This document shows positions 1 to 11,100 of a DNA stretch of 64,000 nucleotides, one piece after another. The stretch is from Doryteuthis pealeii (taxonomy: Eukaryota; Mollusca; Cephalopoda; Myopsida; Loliginidae): assembly GCA_023376005.1 (NCBI GenBank), contig CM042142.1, positions 52,005,880-52,069,879 of the forward strand, given 5' to 3'. Position 1 is the stretch's first letter, and each line of letters begins with the position of its first letter. The translations under genes were made by a program, and so were the position numbers. The notes under the pieces are model-generated. The model had not been told where the DNA came from. It ran no database searches and worked only from the letters and a program-made list of their open reading frames with translations.

Positions 1-639
1 AAAAGATAGCCACAGGTAAACTCATTTGGTAGCAAAGCAACAAAATCATGTCTCTGTTTAGATACACAATATTATTTCTCTGGCCTGTAAATGTACAGTG
101 TGGTCCGAAAGTCTTGTCATTTCTAAATATATATATATTTTTTAGAGGTAAAATAATTACATAATACAACCCAAAATTCCAGAAAATAATTTCAGAAGAA
201 AAATAAAAAATCACTTATCAACTTGTGAAATTAAAAGCTTAAGTTAAACTTAACAAACAATGTTCTGCATTTATCTTTGGTTCCTCTTCTACCCCTCACA
301 TTTTGTCTCTGTTTGGATGAATCCATGTAGGGTTATAGGTAGGAACTCTCCTGTGTCCTCTGACACAGGAAGTTAAAGATTAACCCCATTCATGGGCTGG
401 GAGAAATTCAGAGATTCTAACCAGGATGGCTAGACCACATGGATCTCTTGGCTTTCAGCTTCTGATGCTAGCAATTAAGGGACCATGAAGCAAATCCCTC
501 AGTGAGGGAGCATAAGCCCCCTTGAACATTCAGGGAACTCCCTCAGTGAGGTAGACTTACAGCTTTGTACTTTGTTATAATAGTGTCTTGTTGGTTACAT
601 GTAATAAACATGGTTAATTGTGTATGTGCCTTTCTGTAG
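1..639. other. Unassigned AT-rich sequence
   Basis: I see no supported gene. At about 101 there is a motif (tacagtgtggtccgaaagtc) that resembles a mariner-type terminal repeat, but I found no matching inverted end nearby. A short imperfect duplication (ccctcagtgagg) occurs at about 497-510 and 540-553. Confidence 0.4.
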
Positions 640-890
640 GAAGCGCGTGGTGTAATATTTAAAGTCATGGGAAATGGACTCATCGCCCCGAGTTCAAATC
701 CTGGATGTGGTAATTGCATTTCACTTTGTACTAATACCCTTGGGAAAGGTATTAATCCTACTCTCCTTCCAGCTATGACTAAATAGTAGGGCAGACTGGG
801 CTCTTTAGCCTTGGGTAGGCAACCATTCTAGGAGAAGGAAAACTCTGAATTCAAACCTGTTGAACTCCGCTCAAGAAATGTGCCTTTCCA
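640..890 (+). mobile_element. SINE-B copy (tRNA-like head)
   Basis: The head carries a polymerase III A-box-like stretch (gcgtggtgtaatattta) and a B-box-like stretch (gagttcaaatcctgg at about 698). The body (tttcactttgtactaatacc, then a stretch around agctatgactaaatagtagg) recurs in both orientations at 9946, 25735, 48231, 49031, 50663, 58715, 60408 and 62311. It is non-coding and would be mobilised by a LINE. This copy stops before the usual 3' end (gaggggttggtaaata). Confidence 0.7.
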
Positions 891-1178
891 TTGTAGGTTT
901 TTTTGTACCTTGTTGATTTTGATGGTGGGCTCGCTGTTAGGTACAGAGTTGTCGTATACTAACAAACCCAACATCCCTATCCATCTACACACCTATCCTC
1001 TCTGTTAGACCCATCTTTGTCCATCAAGATCACCAGTTGAAACTCACCTTGCAACAAAAAGACAATTCTAAGGCAACCTGACACCCACATCATCAAATTG
1101 GGGTTTTCTTCAAGACTTTCCAATACCCTCAAATTTCTTGCACAATCCAAATGATAATCATATCACTCAAAACTGATA

Positions 1179-1719
1179 TCTTATTATAATGGAAATTCAG
1201 TGTCTGTCTGTAACCAAAAGTATGTTACTGCTTACATCACAATACCCTCAGGATTTGTGAAAGTTTATCATTTAATTAACTTATTGTCAAAATCATTAAT
1301 ACATAGAATACATTTTATTTATTAAGAATGTCTCTATGAAAATCTGAGTTAGATTTGCCTCAAAACAGCACACGTTATTAGTGTGTTTAAAATCCTGCAA
1401 CATGTCTTATATATCACAAAGAAATAAAGGTTTACATGATATATGGTTTGGATAATTTGCATACTGGTTTTAACAAAACCGGGTTTAATAAATAATTACT
1501 TGGTGTCATTGATCTCTAATATTATTGTTTTATTCTCCAATGTATTCAAATCAATTCTATGAATGGGTTTATATAGAAACCAATTCGAATATAATTAAAA
1601 TAAGTGTAATCTTTTTATATGCAATCTTATTTAATTTTGTTAGTATTTCTAATTTAATATATTTCATTACATTAAAACATAAATACTGTAGTTTTAAAGT
1701 GGGTGCATATTCTTTCTAG
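1179..1719 (+). mobile_element. Non-autonomous Helitron, copy A
   Basis: The 5' end is TCTTATTATAATGG after an A, and the 3' end is ctttCTAG followed by T, which is the A|T insertion and TC...CTAG end rule of Helitrons. Copies at 30054, 39458 and 47278 share both ends. The subterminal hairpin is degenerate here (only the gggtgcat half is clear), so this is an old copy. It has no Rep or helicase coding and must have been moved in trans. Confidence 0.7.
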
Positions 1720-1742
1720 TTCACATAATCTTTTTTTTACCC

Positions 1743-2404
1743 TGAGGGTAATTCCATGTCAAACCATCCAGGCCATGTCACTCACCCACTTCAATTTTTC
1801 TGAATTTTTGTCCAAGTGTAGATTATGATAAAGTTGGACAATCCTCAAAATTTAAGCTTCCAATTCTAAAAATTGGTGGAGTTATGTCGATTTTTACTTC
1901 TCGATATTTGGGGGTGGGGGGCAAAAAATGGCTACCTTTTGTAATCTATTTATGTCAGTAAAATGAGTTCTAGAACTTTTTAGTACAAATAAGGTTCAAT
2001 ATATGTGAAATAATAATAGAAAAACTTTTTTGTCATAGATTGCTATGAAAAAATCAGAAATCATCAATAACTTAAAATTGGTTGACTTTAAGACTTTCTT
2101 GATAGCATTTTCGTATTTCTTGGGCTAAAAAGATTTTATAAAACAATTTTTAGTTGTAGGGAAGCTCTAGAACTCATTCTACAGATAAAAATAGATTACA
2201 AAAAGTTGCTATTTTTCGCCAACCCCACCAAAATTCAAGAGCTAAAAATCAACATAACTCAGCCAGTTTTTGGAATTGGAAGATCAAATTTTGGGATTGT
2301 TTAATGTTAATATAGTCCACACCAAGAAAAAAATTCAGAAAAATTGAAGAGGGTGGGTGACAATTTTACGTTTTTTGTGGATGATTTGACATGGAATTAG
2401 CCCT
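1743..2404. mobile_element. Fold-back MITE with arms of about 300 bp
   Basis: The left end (gggtaattccatgtcaaa) is the inverse of the right end (tttgacatggaattagccc). Long internal stretches are also inverted: a block around ccaattctaaaaattggtgg pairs with ccagtttttggaattgga, and gagttctagaactt pairs with gctctagaactcattc. It has no coding capacity. A second, one-armed copy lies at 4830-5106. Confidence 0.7.
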
Positions 2405-3145
2405 GAGTCTATCAGAGAATATTCACCTCTTCTTTACTTTTCCTTTTCTTCCTTAAATGTTGTTATTTGTTTTATAACAGCTGACTTTAACATTATAATT
2501 AATGTCTCCAGTTTTCTTTGTATTATTTTTATTTTATTGTTTTATATTCTTTTATCGCCGTTTGGTTAAACTTCTGCCAAATTCCTTTGCACAAATGAGA
2601 AGGCAGAATAAACACAAATGAGAACAGCTATGACATTGTTATGTCTTAAGGAACCAGCATAGAACAAAGACCCCAGTAGGTGATGCGATGTCTGGGTTTT
2701 GAGTAGATATGGAAAACCCCTCCATTGTGATTCCATCGTGCTCAGCAAACCTGTGGCCAATTAAAAGTACTTGAGATTTAAAAAAAATTATTTTGTTCAG
2801 AATTTATTCTAGGCACAAAATGGAAATGATTTTTCCACATAAATGGAATTCAGATAGAAAGAAAAGGAAACTTAGATGAAAATTAAAATAAACCTTTTTT
2901 TAAGACTTTAACTTTTTGTTGAAAACTACTTGGGTGGCCGGAAGTGGTAACTGACTAGGAAGATAGGAAAGAAAAAGGGGTAGTACTTAAAAAGTGGAAG
3001 TCAGAGATGCTGAGGAATGGGAGTTGGAGTTGATGGGTGGATTAGCCCTCTTACTAAGGGGGTTGGACCAAGACCGGCTATATCGGTGGCCTCGGTTGGA
3101 CTATTGCCCAAAATTGGGAAATGCCACTTGAAACAAAGGAATAGC
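2405..3145. other. Unassigned AT-rich sequence
   Basis: There is no ORF with coding character and no repeat that I can match elsewhere in the window. The segment from 2930 to 3145 is a little richer in G. Confidence 0.4.
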
Positions 3146-3384
3146 GGACCATATGACCTTTAGGAACCCCTTTTACGATCTCGATTCATAAGTACATTTT
3201 TTTCATTTACACTGTCAACATCTGGTTGTTTGTTAGGGGTTAGGGTTAGGGGTTAATTTTATAATTAAAAAAAAACACTCTAAAAATCGTCTGTTAACAA
3301 ACAACCAGATGGTGATGGTGTAAATGAAAAAAATGTATTTATGAATCAATATCGCAAAAGGGGTGCCTAAAGGTAATATGGTCC
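3146..3384. mobile_element. Telomere-motif MITE, family F1, copy 1
   Basis: The terminal inverted repeats begin ggaccatatgacctttagg and run inward about 90 bp. The core is a short ttaggggttagggttagggg tract at about 3234. The second copy is at 8789. No clear target duplication is left at this copy; the flanks agcGGACC and GGTCCgct extend the inversion instead. Confidence 0.75.
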
Positions 3385-4124
3385 GCTATATATTTCTATG
3401 CCAAACGTACCTACCCAGTTCTGGGTGAAGAAATTATTTAATCTGTGTGTTTTGACAGAGCAATCAGACAAAGGCTGACAGAGCAGTGACACACAACCAG
3501 TGAGTGGTCAGTGAGAATGAAGAGAAAAGGGCCGAAACAAACCAACTGACTTCAGCCAAGACCCTCAAAGAACTTAGAGAAAAAGATTCCTCACTTAAAT
3601 TTGATTGGAGTTGAAAACTTGGCCAAGAAATGAGCCTAAGAACTGCCTGAGCGATATTTTTCCATAGTCCCATTCTGACTGAAACCCATTAATTAGACAT
3701 ACCTCCCTCCCACAACTTTGTTTAAAGTTAAGATTGACCACTGTATTTTCTTTCATATTATAAAAATGATTTTTGTTGAATTTGAAAAAAGGGTTGTTAT
3801 CTTGCTATATAACCATCAAGCTGCCATTAATCGTGGTGTACCAGTTTCTGCAGCAAATTTCTGATTGTTTGAGATCAGGCACAACGGGGGAATTTGACTG
3901 GATTTTTGGCAACTGTAGAAGACACTGCAACCCATGGTTGATGGAAGGAATCCAATATTGACGGCCATTTTTGGATATTCAGTGAGCCCTTTAGCTCATC
4001 AAGCTGACGGGTTATACAGTTAATGGTTGAGACTTTTCTGTTGAAAAGAGGAAATATTTATTTACATTTTTTTACAAGAACATGTATGTGTATTTTGTTA
4101 TAGTGGTAGTCACAATTTTACAAA
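3385..4124. other. Unassigned sequence
   Basis: No gene is supported. Several ORFs of about 60-70 codons exist but show no domain, conserved motif or splice context. Confidence 0.35.
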
Positions 4125-4700
4125 GTCTCTCCACCCTGTCGTCTGGGGTCTTAGAATTCACCGACTGCACCTCTGAAGAGGGGTAAGACTCCCCTAATAG
4201 GGCCACCTGTTAGCCATGGGTGATGACTTGTGATGCTTAAGGATAGAGCCCAGGTGGTTGAGTAGTCCATGACTTGCAATACTCCACTTTGACCCTTACT
4301 TAGACAAGATGGGTGGTCGCAGAGGCTCCCTTCAATCAATCGGCTGGTCATGTCAAGCCCTAGCACCTATATAATTGCCCCAACCCTATTGCCCTTATGG
4401 CAAGCCCCAACCCTTTTATGGTGGTGGCTGGGTGTCTACATGTCCTGGGAATGACATTAAATTCTATCTGATGGTGAGGTTCCAGTTTTGGAGGTTTGGG
4501 GAATGTGGAGCCCCCCTTCATCACCATCGCTCCCTGGTCCATTCTGACCCAGAGTGGTAGTACCTGTTAGGGTCCCATCTATGGGTTAAATAGAAAAATG
4601 AGTTTATAAAAAAAATTTGATTATCCATTAGGAATGAATTTATTTAAAAACTTTGTCGGCATTAAATGACCCACCGAGGTTGATATGCCGTAAAACAAAA
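4125..4700 (+). mobile_element. R560 interspersed element, full-length copy
   Basis: This SINE-like element is about 0.57 kb and runs from ctgtcgtctggggtcttaga through a middle landmark (atcaatcggctggtcatgtc) and ggagtggtagtacctgttag-like sequence to a tail (gaggttgatatgccgtaaaa) followed by (caaac)n. No long ORF is present. Other copies or pieces are at 21537, 25060, 36003, 37850, 45937, 50990, 58410 and 61920. The tail is shared with the 5S SINE at 13442. Confidence 0.75.
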
Positions 4701-4829
4701 CAAACCAAACAAAGTCTCTGTGTGTAATATAGTGAAAGAGTTAAAAAATGTAAGTGTGAGAAACAGGTTAGTCATAGCAACTTGTGGCAAGTGAATTCCT
4801 GTTCACCTGTAAAATAATTAATTATTTTA

Positions 4830-5106
4830 GTAGAAAAATAACATTTTCGGATTCCTTGGGCAAAAATGCTTTTATAAACCAATTTTTAGTGTTAGAGAAG
4901 CTCTAGAACTCATTTTAAAGACAAAAATGGGTTGCAGAAGTCGCCATTTTTTTGCAACCTCCCTCAAATTTGGAGGGCTAAAAAATGATATAACTTCGCC
5001 AATTTTTAGAATTGGAAGCTCAAATTTTGGAAATTGACTAACTTTATCAGAAAAATTGAAGAGGGTGGGTAACATGGCCTGGATGATTTGACATGGAATT
5101 ACCCTA
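4830..5106. mobile_element. One-armed copy of the 1743 fold-back MITE
   Basis: The right end (tttgacatggaattaccct at about 5088) and the inner blocks (gctctagaactcatttt; caatttttagaattggaagc) match the right arm of the element at 1743-2404. The left arm is missing. Confidence 0.65.
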
Positions 5107-7153
5107 GAGTAAATTAATAAATAATTAAAATGTTTAGGAGATTATCAAAAAAACAGTTTTGGATGAAGGGGTCAGAGAGAGACAAGTGGCAAGGGATGAG
5201 AGATGAAACACACACAACTCAAGCCAGTGATTTTGCCAATAGCCAAAATAATTCGTCTGTCTCACTTTCTTTCTATCTTTCTTTCTGACTTGACACTTAT
5301 GTGGTTTCCTCCCTCGCTCTCACTTTGCAGTGAAAGTTACTACTAACAATTTTCTATGGTGATAATAAAGCTGTTGTTTGACAATGAAAGTGATTGGTGT
5401 TCGATTCTTTCTAATATGGGGTTACCATGGAAAAACTGCAACAGAGTCCTTTTAGAAAGAACGCCACACTTCTAAAACAAGTGCCGTAACACAACACACC
5501 ATAAGGTTGTGAAAATCCTGTCTTTTATAGGTTTTAGGTGGATCAAGTCTGTGTTTGCTGGAAGTGAGCAGGAAAGGAAATGTTTTGATTGGTTATGTGA
5601 AAGTAATTGTTTTTCTTATGTTTGTAAAAGAAAAAAAAAATGAAAAAAAAGAAAGAAGATATGGCTATGTAGAGCCAATGCATAGAAACTGTGTTTATTC
5701 ACTTTAATCCAGGTTTTTGATGTGGGAACATCTGGTTAACCTGGGGTAAGAAAGTTAGTGTGAGGTGAATGTGGGAGGTATGACAATATAAGAATTAGTG
5801 GGTATTAGTTTTGTAAAATAAGAGGTGTGACATTAGCAGTGAGTTGACATGTAATGCATGCATGGTGAAATTGTAAGATTTTATAAAAGTTTGATAATGG
5901 AAAAAACATAGAATTTGGATGACGTGTGAATAACTGAACTTGGTTTCTGATTGGACTGAACAATGCAAGAACGAGAGTGAGACTGAAAGACAGATAGAAT
6001 GTGGAGAGTCTTGCCAAAGTTTTTAGAGGAGACAGACGGAAGAGGAGTCTGGGCTGAGAGTTTGAAGAGGACAGACGCAAGATGAGTGTCTGTTCTCCAA
6101 GGGATTTTATTTGTGTTAAAGAAAAAATAAATGAGCTCAGAAAAAAAGCAAACAAAAAAAACAAAAACAACACCAACAAGTCTTGTGTTTGTTAATTAAA
6201 AACTAACAATAGACACATGGACAGAAAGAACCCAAGAGAACTCAAGTAGTTTCAGACTTGAAGAATGAAGGGAATGCCAACCCAACAACAGACCCAGTTA
6301 CCTAGCTACTCTGAACCAGGATAGCAGTGACCCAGATCAGAAGATAAGTATAGAAATAAGATTACACTTCTCAGATCGGTGCTATGTTACATATACTCAA
6401 TTGGATGCCTAATGGCCATATGCACATTCCTAATTGCTCCCACCATATTACAATTTGAAACCAACACCAAGTCCTTATAATGCACTAGAAGTGGCTACCC
6501 AGCGTCACCAGGGTAGAGGGGGGATTTTTAAAAAGTTAGTCTTGCAGATCCATTATTACTTATCGCGAGTGCAATCATCGCTGGTTGCCCCATAAAAATC
6601 CCCACGGAAATATGTAACAATATAGTAAGAAATTTCCATTCAATGATTTACAATTTAAGAAAAAAAAAAAAGATATGAATGATGCAATTAATTCAATCAA
6701 TCAGTATCATATTTCAAAGTAAAAAAAAAAAAAAAAAAACATACAAAAAAAAAAAAAGATAACAAATAAGATGCAAATTACTTTTCCTTCTGTTACTTTT
6801 AAAATTTAAATTTTTAAATATCTTCCGAAATATAAATCAAATCTTCATTATTTTTGCTCAAAAACCAAGCCCTGGTGATATTTAATGTGTATATATATTT
6901 ACTTTGTCGTTAATTATTTTATTTTCAAAGTTTTCTCCAGACATACTGATACACACAACTGCCCTTTATATATGTATAGAAGATTAGATAACCTAACACT
7001 GAATATTCGGTCTGGAAAAACAGACAATTAACTAACATTAACAATGTATATAACAATGTTTAATTAACATAACATGTAATAATTATTATAATAGATACAG
7101 GATACACATATTCCAAACAAGTTAAATACACAATATGTTCCATGAACAAACAA
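5107..7153. other. Unassigned region, possible old LTR-element debris
   Basis: There is no coding sequence I can support. A 124-codon minus-strand ORF at 5805-6179 is hydrophobic and low-complexity, from A/T-rich antisense. Around 5360 an AATAAA precedes a short sequence that looks like the end of an LTR, but no matching second LTR or primer-binding site is visible. Poly-A runs lie at 6660 and 6721-6758. Confidence 0.3.
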
Positions 7154-7398
7154 GTTTAGTTCAGTCGGTAGAGCGTTAGTTCAGTCGGTAGAGCGTTTGG
7201 CTAGGAATCCCAAGGTTCCTGGTTTGATACTTGGCCTCGCCAACTCAGCGTATTAGTAGCACAGGGATCTGTGCGGTAAAGTGAGGACGCTAAAATAATC
7301 TCTTTGGTCTAGCGCTATTGAAAAGGGGATAGACTCCCTCGCTGTCTGGCTGATACCGGCATTAGGCCGCCCCGCCAACTTTACTTTTACTTTTTTAC
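7154..7398 (+). mobile_element. SINE-A copy with duplicated A box
   Basis: The tRNA-derived head has an A box (tagttcagtcggtagagc) that occurs twice in tandem, about 20 bp apart (7154-7194). It is followed by a B-box region (cctggtttgatacttgg), the body landmark caactcagcgtattagtagc, aaaaggggatagactccctc and a tail of acttttactttttt. Relatives are at 10517, 32046, 32330, 37370, 44898 and 63104. The duplicated promoter box is an oddity of this copy. Confidence 0.8.
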
Positions 7399-7499
7399 TT
7401 ACTGTTACTTACTGTGTCTTTCATGGTGAGGTGTAACAACTGGTAAGAAAGTTGGAGACTAATTGTTTCTATTCTGCTCTATGAACAGAGCTGGGAAAC

Positions 7500-7785
7500 A
7501 GTTAAAATCCTGAATAATTTTGATTTTTCAGACTATTGTCCTCGCCTTTATTGTGATAGTTATTAACACAACATTTTGACCACTGTATCCTCCGGCCTTC
7601 CACAGGTGTTTCCTGTGTATCTGAGTATAGTAATGATCCAACCTGGGAAATCGTTTTTAATTGTTTGATAGTTGATCAAACAGGCATTGAAGATCCACAA
7701 TAAAGATGAGGACAATAATCCAAAAATTCAAAATTATTCACATCAGGCCTCATCTAAAAAATACAGACAACTAATGTATGGGGCG
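7500..7785. mobile_element. Fold-back MITE (gactattgtcctc family), copy 1
   Basis: The left arm (gactattgtcctcgcctt at about 7530) inverts the right arm (aagatgaggacaataatc at about 7706), and homology extends outward on both sides (gaataattttgatttt versus aaaattcaaaattattcac). The family also occurs at 10786 and as a half element at 14190. Confidence 0.65.
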
Positions 7786-8780
7786 AATGTTAAGGTTGTT
7801 TGGATGCTAGTATCTTAACCCCATATAAAGCTTGGTTCTTTGTTCTTCTGGGTTGGTACGCTGAAACGACAGGAACGAAAAGGAAAGAAACAAAGGCAGA
7901 AGGTGGCTTTATGACTTAGGCTTTATTGACCAGTTGATAATGGCCTGTAGTGAGAGAATTTCTCCCTGGCTAAAAAGGACCAACTAGACCTAATTACTGA
8001 GGAATTCTTTTTGGGGAAGGGAGTCAGGCCTTTTTGTCGGACATGCACAAATCATATTTCTGGTGAAAGGTCCCATGTAGGGTTTGTTCTTTTTATTTTA
8101 TTTTTATTTTTGTATTTTTTTAATCCCCACAAATGTTAAAATCCTGGTTGCCATTTTAGGCATTGTTATTCACAGAATTCAGTTTGTAAATCCGATTCTG
8201 TATGTCTTGTAAATATGTAAGTCCAAGTCTGTATGGAGTTGGGGTTCAGTTGGTATGTTGGTTTCTTCAACGTGATCCAAAAGAGAGTTCTTCCTCACAG
8301 AAAGTTCAACTTAGCAATTCATTTGAAGATAGTAACAAATGATCTTAGATGCTTTCTATCTTCATCTCTTATTGGCCAATTTTTACCGGAAGTGACCACT
8401 GTTGTTGGGAAAGTTCATAAATAAGAGTGGCAATTTTGTGTACATCTTATACCTAGAGAATCCAACAGAAACTATGTCTTTTTTTGCTTCATGAGTAAGG
8501 ACTGAAACAAAATAGGCCTTATCCCTTCAAAGAAAGGAGATGAAAGAGGGAGTCTGAAGGGGCTGAATTATCATGTGACTAACGGACATGTGATGTGGAA
8601 GCCAAGCCTACAATCCAAGGGAAGATAATCATGTTTGTCTCCCTACAACAAAACCATTATACTTTCGTTTTGTATTGATAGCAAACTTTTTAAACTTGGC
8701 CATTTGAATAAATTGTAATAGTTTCCTTTTTTCCCTAAATAATTAACATTTGGCATGTGAATTATTTTTACCAAATATTA
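7786..8780. other. Unassigned sequence
   Basis: No gene or recognised repeat. A T-rich run lies at 8085-8125. A 63-codon ORF at 8233 has no recognisable motif. Confidence 0.35.
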
Positions 8781-8788
8781 CTATTATT

Positions 8789-9057
8789 GGACCATATGAC
8801 CTTTAGGCACCCCTTTTGCAATTTCATTTCATAAGGACATTTTTTTCATTTACACCATTAAAATCTGGTTGTTTGTTAACAGACGCTTTTTAGAGTTTTT
8901 AAAAAATTATAAAACTACCCCCTAACCCTAGCCCCTACCCCTAACCCCTAACCCTAACCCTAACCCCTAACAAACAACCGGATTTTGATGGTGTAAATGA
9001 AAAAAATGTTCTTATGAAATGAGATCACAAAAGGGGTGCCTAAAGGTCATATGGTCC
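8789..9057. mobile_element. Telomere-motif MITE, family F1, copy 2 (8-bp TSD)
   Basis: The ends ggaccatatgacctttaggc and gcctaaaggtcatatggtcc are perfect inverts and the arms continue for about 100 bp. The core at 8926-8970 is a run of cccta/ccctaa units on the plus strand. The 8-bp direct repeat ctattatt sits immediately outside both ends (8781-8788 and 9058-9065), which is a target-site duplication. The element is non-coding. An 8-bp duplication fits a hAT-like or Merlin-like transposase acting in trans, which is inference. Confidence 0.85.
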
Positions 9058-9086
9058 CTATTATTTCTAACATTGTAAATTGTTTA

Positions 9087-9615
9087 TCTATATATATAAA
9101 AGAAAGTTTGGTATGTATGTGTCGACATATCACTGCAAAAAGAGACATCACTCGTATTCGAAATCTTGCATAAACATTAATATCCTTTTAACTAAGAAAC
9201 ACACCAAATTTGGTTATTGAGTTTTACAGATTAAGGGATATAATTAATTAATTAAACTAAAATCAACCAATTTGCGAAACTGGCCGTATACCAGCTGCTG
9301 CTGATAATAAAATTTTACTCACCGCCTGCTTTCTATTATAGTGATACCAGCAGTTTAGTCTAATTTTAGTAAACAAAATCGCATTCTAAGCAGTTCAGCT
9401 CAGAATTTCTCCATTATTTCTTGTCCAATCTTTAAGATATTTATTTGGTGCGAAAGAAAATAAAATAATCTTTCTAGATATGTAATTTGTATGTGTTTTT
9501 ATCAAAATTATTTAAAATTATTTAAAAAATGTAAACAACAAAAAGTCTATTATCGTTAAATTTTTAATAAATTACTTTTTTTTTAGTTCGGCCATGGACC
9601 GGGTACTTTTACTAG
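9087..9615 (+). mobile_element. Candidate non-autonomous Helitron, second family
   Basis: The element starts TCTATATATATAAAAGAAAG after an A and ends gggtacttttaCTAG before a T. A short imperfect hairpin (cggccatggaccg) lies about 12 bp upstream of the CTAG. These are the usual Helitron end features, but with only one copy in the window the ends rest on motif alone. No coding sequence is present. Confidence 0.55.
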
Positions 9616-9639
9616 TCCTAAATATAACACTGTCCTGTT

Positions 9640-9780
9640 GGCTGGGGCAGAAGAATATGCCGACTGCAAAATTGAATACCTTCAAGAATAAATAAAACAA
9701 AATGTCTTCGGAATAAAATAACCCAACAAGGGTTGACATGCCATAAAATCATCCAACCAACCAATAGTGGCAATGTAAAA
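9640..9780 (+). mobile_element. R560-type 3' tail fragment
   Basis: It contains aaataacccaacaagggttg followed by acatgccataaaatc and (aacc)n, the common tail of R560. The 5' part is absent; the second Helitron family ends just upstream at 9615. Confidence 0.6.
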
Positions 9781-9945
9781 GAAGATGAGGTAGATGGTGG
9801 AAGAAGTAGACAGGCAACATCACTGAGTGGATGGAGAGAAATTTTGCTAGAAATCAGAACCTATCTTAATCATATTATGAATATTAGAATTGTATTATGT
9901 ACTGAAATGTATTAACTATTTGCTCTTTGATAATATTTATGTATT

Positions 9946-10150
9946 TACCAACCCCTCGACATAAACAGGATGTTACACAAGGTCAAATTTTAAGCAGAGT
10001 TTAACAAGTTTGAATTCAGAGTATTTCTTCTTGACCGGTTGCCATACCGTAGTTAAAGAGGCAAGTTTGCCCTACTATTTACCCATAGTTGGAGGGAGAA
10101 TAGATGGATGCATACTTTCCCAAGGGTATTAATGCTATTAGGCTACAACC
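9946..10150 (-). mobile_element. SINE-B copy, partial
   Basis: In minus orientation it starts with the family 3' end (accaacccctcgacataaac) and includes gccctactatttacccatag and cccaagggtattaatgctat. The head is not continuous with it; a head-like piece (cgtccaggatttgaacttg) lies at about 10499. Confidence 0.6.
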
Positions 10151-10516
10151 CCAAGGGTAAAAAGGCCTCTAGTTTTCTAATTCTGTGGGATGTAAAAGAT
10201 TGTTTATTTTGTAAACGCAGTTCTGATTGGTTGATTATAAAATGGCAGATAAAATCACTAATCTCAATGGCTAATCTTTATTTCGGAGCTACATATTTTT
10301 TTAAACATATTCTACTGATTTAAAAATTAATAAATTAATTACCAAACCAAGAAAACTATGTGAAAAAAGTAACTGGACACTTTTTTGTGATTTTATCTTA
10401 ATGATTACATAAAAATTATTGAGCCATTTTTTACATCTGACAGAACTGAAATATATTTGTGTTGGGATTGTAGCCTATATCTGAAATGCTACCAGCCTCG
10501 TCCAGGATTTGAACTT

Positions 10517-10685
10517 GTGCCAACTCAGCGTATGTGTAGCACAGCTTGGGTAATCTTTTTGTGCAGCAAACTAGAGAGCTGATGGTAGGTGTGGCACTTC
10601 GCTTCAGTGTGGCACTGATCTATTACTAGCAAAAAGGAGATTTACTCACTGACTGTCTGGTTGATACTGACACAAGTCTATCCCA

Positions 10686-10690
<5 letters not shown>
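10517..10690 (+). mobile_element. SINE-A body fragment
   Basis: The body landmarks caactcagcgtatgtgtagc and tactcactgactgtctggtt match other SINE-A copies. The tRNA head is missing; the sequence just upstream is a SINE-B head fragment in the opposite orientation. It runs into (TA)n at 10690. Confidence 0.6.

Positions 10691-10742
<52 letters not shown>
10690..10742. repeat. (TA)n microsatellite
   Basis: An uninterrupted alternating TA tract of about 50 bp between a SINE-A fragment and a fold-back MITE. Short ORFs across it are artefacts. Confidence 0.95.
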
Positions 10743-10744
<2 letters not shown>

Positions 10745-10785
10745 TGGTGGGGTGGCCTATTTGTGATGAAAGAAGATTCTTTCTA

Positions 10786-11100
10786 TTATTCATTGTTATC
10801 TGTACAATGTTTTGTCTGATGTGCCCTCTGGCCTTCTTCAGGTATTTCTTGTCGGACTTGGGAACCTTCTCAGACTCGGGAAACATCTTGGACTTGGGAA
10901 CCTCCTTTTCGAACTCGAGAACCTTCTTGTCGTAATCGGGAGCCAACATTTTGAAGGTTCCCAAGTCCAAGATAGTTCCCGAGTCTGAGAAGGTTCCTGA
11001 GTCTGACAAGAAATACGTGAAGAAGGCCGGAGGGCACATCGTCCCAAACGTTGTACAGATAACAATGAAGATGAGGATAATAGTCTGAATTATACAAACA
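10786..11100. mobile_element. Fold-back MITE (gactattgtcctc family), copy 2
   Basis: The arms are inverted: gttatctgtacaatgtttt pairs with gttgtacagataacaatg and ctggccttcttcaggtattt pairs with cgtgaagaaggccggaggg. The middle is built from degenerate units around gacttgggaacctt. ORFs on both strands (up to 162 codons) come from the palindrome and the TA tract and are not genes. Confidence 0.7.

Noticed and set aside
3230..3260. Interstitial telomere or ancient chromosome-end fusion
   Set aside because: This and all other TTAGGG-type tracts in the window are inside fold-back MITEs with terminal inverted repeats.
5805..6179. A 124-residue membrane protein on the minus strand
   Set aside because: It is low-complexity F/L/S from antisense A/G-rich sequence, with no promoter, splice or homology support.
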